NCBI RefSeq assembly: GCF_024734665.1
Contig: NZ_CP102931.1
Location: 5,640,001 to 5,704,000 of the forward strand
Direction: 5' to 3'
DNA: 64,000 nt
Origin: Variovorax paradoxus
GTDB taxonomy: Bacteria > Pseudomonadota > Gammaproteobacteria > Burkholderiales > Burkholderiaceae_C
Shown: positions 63,006 through 64,000 of the stretch, piece by piece
How the letters are laid out: every line of letters begins with the position of its first letter
Position numbering within the stretch: position 1 is the stretch's first letter
Notes under the pieces: generated by a model
Seen by the model: only the letters and a program-made list of their open reading frames with translations
Database searches by the model: none
What the model was told of the DNA's origin: nothing
Translations under genes and position numbers: made by a program

Positions 63006-63043
63006 AAAAAAAAACCGCCGGGGCTCAGGGCACCGGCGGTTTT
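63006..63043 (-). terminator. attenuator terminator before aroG
   Basis: An 11-bp perfect stem, AAAACCGCCGG / CCGGCGGTTTT with an 11-nt loop, ends in nine T residues on the minus strand. It sits between the leader peptide stop and the aroG start, so it can only terminate before the structural gene. Confidence 0.9.
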
Positions 63044-63062
63044 GGGAGGGTGTTCGTTTGCT

Positions 63063-63137
63063 TTACGCGCTCGCCTCTCGTCCGCCGGAAACCGGGAACC
63101 AAAAGTAGGCAAAGAAATAAGCGCGGAGGGCGGACAT
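63063..63137 (-). CDS. aroG leader peptide (aromatic-residue-rich)
   Basis: A 24-codon frame encodes MSALRAYFFAYFWFPVSGG and ends REASA. Codons 7-14 are Tyr-Phe-Phe-Ala-Tyr-Phe-Trp-Phe: four Phe, two Tyr and one Trp in eight codons, the signature of a ribosome-stalling leader sensing charged aromatic tRNAs. The start lies 8 nt after a TACATT box (complement of 63146-63151), so the mRNA may have almost no 5' leader; no Shine-Dalgarno is visible. RNA segments overlapping codons 1-3 and 17-20 pair with each other and with the terminator arm, as attenuation requires. Confidence 0.85.
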   Translation of the reverse strand: MSALRAYFFAYFWFPVSGGREASA

Positions 63138-63145
63138 GTGCGCGA

Positions 63146-63176
63146 AATGTAGCACGGAAAGCAAAAACCCGGTCAA
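63146..63176 (-). promoter_or_regulatory. candidate promoter for the aroG leader
   Basis: On the minus strand TTGACC (63171-63176) and TACATT (63146-63151) are 19 bp apart, slightly wide. The -35 falls within the terminator of the upstream gene. Confidence 0.45.
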
Positions 63177-63186
63177 GCGGCCGGGT
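63162..63186 (-). terminator. terminator of the BamE-like gene
   Basis: On the minus strand ACCCGG-N8-CCGGGT is followed by TTTTT, about 10 nt after the lipoprotein stop. It overlaps the -35 region of the aroG leader promoter. Confidence 0.7.
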
Positions 63187-63196
63187 GCGGCGTTGT

Positions 63197-63730
63197 TTAC
63201 CGGTAGCCCGACTCGTTGGCGTTGTGGATGATCCAGATCAGGTTACCGCTGGTGTATTCGCCCATGCCGCCACCGGCGAAGACCAACCGGCCCTGGCCTT
63301 TGTAGGTCATCTCGAAACGGTGGCGGTCGCTGCCGAAATAGAACGGAATGAAGGCCTTGCCCGTAACGTACGCCCCCTGGTCGGTCGGCGGGCCCGCAAG
63401 GTCGGTGACCTGCTTGGCGCTCATGCCGATCTGCAGGCGTGTGAACTTGCTGTTGCGCGCCGGGTTGCCGGTGATTTCGCCTTCGTAGCCGTTCAGGCCC
63501 TTGACGGTGCGGCCGCTGCCTGCTTCGACCTTCGACGAGTCGACCACGTTGCCCTGGGCATCCATGCCGGCCTTCGCGCCGCCGCGCGCCGGTGCCGCGG
63601 GGGCGGGTGCCGGCGCAGCCGCAGGCTGGCTGCCCCCGGAGCCGCCGCGCGACGCGCAACCCGCGCCCGCCAGCACTACAACGGCAGTCACGGCCCACAG
63701 AGCCGCGGACGAATTGATCCTGATCCTCAT
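63197..63730 (-). CDS. BamE/SmpA-like lipoprotein
   Basis: A 177-residue lipoprotein with lipobox VVVLAGAGCASRG (Cys25), then an Ala/Pro/Gly linker of about 35 residues. The C-terminal domain starts KFTRLQIGMSAKQVTDLAGPPTD, the turn typical of SmpA/OmlA/BamE folds, and continues HRFEMTYKGQGRLVFAGG. True BamE belongs to the outer-membrane assembly complex; this longer, divergent form may be a paralogue. The start has AAGGAGCG upstream. It stands 42 nt downstream of tldD. Confidence 0.75.
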   Translation of the reverse strand: MRIRINSSAALWAVTAVVVLAGAGCASRGGSGGSQPAAAPAPAPAAPARGGAKAGMDAQGNVVDSSKVEAGSGRTVKGLNGYEGEITGNPARNSKFTRLQIGMSAKQVTDLAGPPTDQGAYVTGKAFIPFYFGSDRHRFEMTYKGQGRLVFAGGGMGEYTSGNLIWIIHNANESGYR

Positions 63731-63772
63731 CGAACGCTCCTTGTTGTGAAAGGAGCGCAGCTTAACAAGCCC

Positions 63773-64000
63773 TCAGGCCGTGCCGCCTACGGTCAAACCA
63801 TCGATGCGCAACGTCGGCTGGCCGACGCCCACCGGCACGCTCTGGCCTTCCTTGCCGCATGTGCCGACGCCCGAGTCAAGCGCCATGTCGTTGCCGATCA
63901 TGGTCACGCGGGTGAGTGCGTCGGGGCCATTGCCCACGATGGTCGCGCCCTTCACCGGGTACTGGATCTTGCCGTTCTCGACCCAATAGGCCTCGCTGGC
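63773..64000 (-). CDS. tldD: metalloprotease TldD, C-terminal end (5' part beyond window)
   Basis: The last 75 codons of a gene cut by the right edge. [17 protein letters not shown] and [12 protein letters not shown] at the end, with [19 protein letters not shown] before, match the C-terminus of TldD. TldD and PmbA (TldE) form a zinc protease complex that trims modified peptides and the CcdA antitoxin. Confidence 0.9.
   Translation of the reverse strand, partial: ASEAYWVENGKIQYPVKGATIVGNGPDALTRVTMIGNDMALDSGVGTCGKEGQSVPVGVGQPTLRIDGLTVGGTA

Overview
This 64 kb window is high-GC bacterial chromosome, densely packed with housekeeping genes and free of phage, plasmid or insertion-sequence genes. 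Gene content and order fit a betaproteobacterium of the order Burkholderiales, most likely Comamonadaceae and Variovorax-like. The main signs are the ffh / ypjD / PP0621 / pilS-pilR / ampD / nrdA-nrdB / histone H1-like block, the accB-accC-prmA block, the miaB / glrK-type block, and long dispersed inverted repeats. The genus is an inference from memory of gene order; no search was run. No tRNA, rRNA, CRISPR array or transposase was seen.

Layout. 1-8015: the start of an OmpW-like porin (minus strand, cut by the left edge), a CCA-adding enzyme with a decayed HD domain, a hybrid histidine kinase, and an overlapping trehalose operon otsB / GH15 hydrolase / otsA. 8016-14555: an inverted-repeat element, a divergent small protein and MocR-type regulator, then DUF1877, TM2-TPR, ROK kinase, DUF2905 and HisN-like phosphatase genes. 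14556-18266: a sulfonate- or taurine-type ABC transporter with a TauD-like dioxygenase, whose ATPase carries a REP-like repeat pair in frame. 18345-18889: a large inverted-repeat element without a credible gene. 18910-26541: a MidA-like methyltransferase, two pteridine/folate genes, an MFS exporter with a divergent LysR regulator, ttcA, a lipoprotein, a phosphatase and a Crp/Fnr regulator. 26777-31179: a two-gene RND efflux operon. 31365-39185: an exported protein, miaB, a GlrK / lipoprotein / GlrR sigma-54 signalling operon, then opgH. 39464-41499: a two-gene RNA-repair cassette (RNA ligase plus HD-Pnk end-healing enzyme). 41564-53373: ffh, ypjD, pilS-pilR, ampD, class Ia ribonucleotide reductase and a Lys/Ala-rich H1-like protein. 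53467-59804: a PfkB kinase, a zinc-ribbon protein, prmA, accC, accB, a TlpA-like protein and a conserved unknown. 59916-64000: mpl, a DUF985 cupin, aroG with its leader, a BamE-like lipoprotein and the end of tldD.

The most informative signals are regulatory. Upstream of aroG, an aromatic-rich 24-codon leader peptide, a terminator and perfectly complementary segments form a complete attenuator. Between glrR and opgH lie a TGTC-N10-GACA enhancer site, IHF-like sites and a correctly spaced -24/-12 sigma-54 promoter, suggesting that GlrKR controls the glucan glucosyltransferase gene or a small RNA or ORF in front of it. Upstream of nrdA, two NrdR-like boxes are 32 bp apart. Several genes have a -10-like hexamer only 6-7 nt before the start codon, which predicts leaderless mRNAs.
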